Source: Winogradskyella sp. (GTDB lineage Bacteria > Bacteroidota > Bacteroidia > Flavobacteriales > Flavobacteriaceae). Taken from it: a DNA stretch of 32,760 nt. The DNA lies in assembly GCF_028289625.1 (NCBI RefSeq), contig NZ_JANQOM010000068.1:1-32760 (forward strand), in the 5' to 3' direction. A program made the translations under genes and the position numbers. How positions within the stretch are numbered: the first letter of the stretch is position 1; each line of letters begins with the position of its first letter. The notes under the pieces are model-generated. The model was given only the letters and a program-made list of their open reading frames with translations. It did no database searches and was not told where the DNA came from. Positions 31,077 through 32,760 of this stretch are shown here, piece by piece.

Positions 31077-31967
31077 CTATATTTTAAATTTTAGTCCGGT
31101 TCTTAAATAAAAGGCGTTTAAATTATCCAATGCAAATATCTCATCCCTATCTGAATTACGTAAAACATTATTCAGTCTAAAGGTATATCCTAAATAGCAA
31201 TAGGCCACTAAATGTTGTGTAAAAGAATATTCATAACCAAGTCCTCCAACAGCAACAGAAAGCGATATATGATCGACCTCTCTATTATTTACTAATATGG
31301 GCTCTTGAATATTAGCAAAATAGCCATCCAAAGCTGTGAATGCCTGAACATTAATCTTTTTGTTAAACACATATTTCAAGTTAGACTTTGGCACTCCAAG
31401 ATTAAAGGACCAATTTTCATTTAGTTGCCTAAAATAACTCACAAATGGCAATGGAATAGGTAAACCTGCAGTTGTATTGTAGGTCAATCCTAAAACCAAA
31501 CGATATGGTCTTTTTATATCAGTAGCATCAGTTCTATCCTTAACGGCAAAAATACCACCATTTAAAAATAAATCCTCCGAAGTTATTGAATTTGTAAGAG
31601 TAGAAGCAATTCTAGGATTAATATTGAGAGCAAGTCGCCAATTATTTTTACATTTAAAGGTATAACCCAAGTTTAAATCAATAATATGCAAACGATTTAA
31701 TTGATTAACATTAAACGGATAATCTTCTTCCAGATTAAGAATAATCCTATTGTACTCACCACCTACGACCAAATAGTCTTTATCCTTTATTTTTATGGGA
31801 TAATTCAAAATCGCTCTTAACCTGGTATACTGATCTTCGGATCTGCTACTTGGTATAAAAGAATATTCAATACGTGCTAAATCGGTAAGCTGCGCTTTAA
31901 CAGAATGGATACAGCATATAGCAAAAATTGCTAAAACTGTATAACCTTTAGAAAAGCGTGAAATCAT
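31077..31967 (-). CDS. DUF6268-type outer-membrane beta-barrel protein
   Basis: A 296-residue protein with a signal peptide (ending IHSVKAQ) and alternating beta-strand segments ending in a terminal aromatic/hydrophobic strand (NAFYLRTGLKFKI), as in outer-membrane barrels. Strand examples are LRAILNYPIKIKDKDYLVVG, IIDLNLGYTFKCKNNWRLAL and QHLVAYCYLGYTFRL. The pattern fits the DUF6268 family of Bacteroidota. The function is unknown. It lies 2 nt after the MscS gene and 2 nt before the response-regulator gene, so the three are probably one transcript. Confidence 0.75.
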   Translation of the reverse strand: MISRFSKGYTVLAIFAICCIHSVKAQLTDLARIEYSFIPSSRSEDQYTRLRAILNYPIKIKDKDYLVVGGEYNRIILNLEEDYPFNVNQLNRLHIIDLNLGYTFKCKNNWRLALNINPRIASTLTNSITSEDLFLNGGIFAVKDRTDATDIKRPYRLVLGLTYNTTAGLPIPLPFVSYFRQLNENWSFNLGVPKSNLKYVFNKKINVQAFTALDGYFANIQEPILVNNREVDHISLSVAVGGLGYEYSFTQHLVAYCYLGYTFRLNNVLRNSDRDEIFALDNLNAFYLRTGLKFKI

Positions 31968-31969
31968 TT

Positions 31970-32760
31970 TTATTTTTTTTCAATGATATGAACATCGCGT
32001 TGCGGGAATGGAATAGTAATATTATTCTCCCTAAATAATCTATCGATTTCAAATCTAATGTCACTCTTTGGAAAGGTAGCCATAAAACTGTCATTAAGTG
32101 TAAATATTAACCTGAAGTTTAAGGAACTATCCCCAAAGTCCATAAATAAAACAGCTGGTTCTGGAATTGCGATGACATCAGGATGTGAACTTGCCGCTTG
32201 CAATAAAAGTTTCTTAACCAATTGCACATCGCTACCGTAAGCCACTCCAACAGAGACACTCTCACGTGTTAACGTTCCGTTTTGTGTCCAATTGTACAGC
32301 GAATTTGTTAAATACAAATGATTTGGAATTACCAGCACTTTATTATCTATGGTTACTGCTCTTGTAGTTCTTAGTTTAATTTCCTCAACGCGACCTATTT
32401 TCCCATCCAATTCAATAATATCTCCCACATGAACCGTTTGATCTATGAGTATAAATACTCCAGAAATTATATCCTGAAATAAGGTCTGTAATGCCAAACC
32501 AACGCCAATGAGTAGTGCCGCTGACGCCGCAAAAATAGCCGTTACATTAACGCCTACGGAATGCAATGTAATAAGTAGAATAATAAGGTAAATGAGCCAT
32601 CTAAAATACCCATAAACAACATTGAATTTTGCCTTATCAGCTTTAGGTAAATTCCTGGCGAGAATTCTGAATAAGATTTTTAACACCATTGTGGTAATTA
32701 CAATAGCTGTAATTACTATAAGTATGTCTAAGATTGAAATGCTAATTGTTTCACCAAAGT
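31970..32760 (-). CDS. MscS-family mechanosensitive channel (5' end outside window)
   Basis: The frame is open to the right edge, so the N-terminus is missing; about 262 residues are visible. Two hydrophobic segments (ISILDILIVITAIVITTMVL, then WLIYLIILLITLHSVG) precede the pore-lining helix and its exit (IFAASAALLIGVGLALQTLF, QDIISGVFILID). The beta-domain (VGDIIELDGKIGRVEEIKLR, with TTRAVTIDNKVLVIPNHLYL) and C-terminal alpha/beta domain complete the MscS core. Such channels release solutes on hypo-osmotic shock. The Met at 32689 is internal. It is the first visible gene of the MscS-DUF6268-response regulator unit. Confidence 0.93.
   Translation of the reverse strand, partial: FGETISISILDILIVITAIVITTMVLKILFRILARNLPKADKAKFNVVYGYFRWLIYLIILLITLHSVGVNVTAIFAASAALLIGVGLALQTLFQDIISGVFILIDQTVHVGDIIELDGKIGRVEEIKLRTTRAVTIDNKVLVIPNHLYLTNSLYNWTQNGTLTRESVSVGVAYGSDVQLVKKLLLQAASSHPDVIAIPEPAVLFMDFGDSSLNFRLIFTLNDSFMATFPKSDIRFEIDRLFRENNITIPFPQRDVHIIEKK

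Noticed and set aside
1..32760. tRNA, rRNA, insertion sequences, prophage or CRISPR-Cas genes
   Set aside because: No transposase, integrase, Cas or RNA-gene signature was seen by reading both strands; a tRNAscan or Infernal run would be needed to exclude small RNAs fully.

Overview
The window reads as chromosome of a marine or soil Flavobacteriaceae-type Bacteroidota. The evidence is low GC DNA, several promoters of the Bacteroidota form (TTG, about 20 nt, TAnnTTTG), almost no Shine-Dalgarno sequences, many signal peptides ending in xAQ, and three large surface proteins ending in the type B sorting domain of the type IX secretion system (T9SS). No phage, transposase, CRISPR array, rRNA or tRNA was found.

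Layout. 1-8053 holds three plus-strand cell-surface proteins with type B T9SS C-termini: a 5'-truncated one with distinctly higher GC, a 618-residue one, and a 1610-residue choice-of-anchor-L protein with eleven tandem ~90-residue units. 8089-10095 is uvrB, probably leaderless. 10096-12724 has a REP-like repeat, a TerB-like protein, a secreted esterase, a DUF1456 protein and the iron-sulfur (P)APS reductase CysH. 12876-16960 has a secreted protein of unknown function, sucC, and a divergent pair: an ACT-domain protein facing lysA, with overlapping promoters and a palindrome between them. 17175-19984 is an S9 peptidase fused to a SUMF1-like domain, followed by an overlapping 37-codon single-membrane-segment ORF.

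20125-22111 (minus strand) is the most interesting locus: a three-gene unit with a clear promoter encoding a small exported protein with an SdpC-like N-terminal motif, an SdpA-family protein and an SdpB-family membrane protein. This resembles the Bacillus sporulation-delaying (SDP) peptide toxin system, but the gene order is different and the putative precursor has a proline-rich, cysteine-free tail in place of the usual hydrophobic toxin segment. No SdpI-type immunity gene is visible.

22439-29758 (mostly minus strand) holds two paralogous secreted proteins with an N-terminal carboxypeptidase-regulatory-like domain, a VOC protein, an M23 peptidase (plus strand), and a tight operon ppk2 - M28 peptidase - DinB-like - second paralog. 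29911-32760 is a tight minus-strand operon: MscS channel (running off the right edge), a DUF6268 outer-membrane protein, and a sigma-54 activator without a DNA-binding domain.

Family names come from reading the translated sequences against remembered family patterns. No database search was run.
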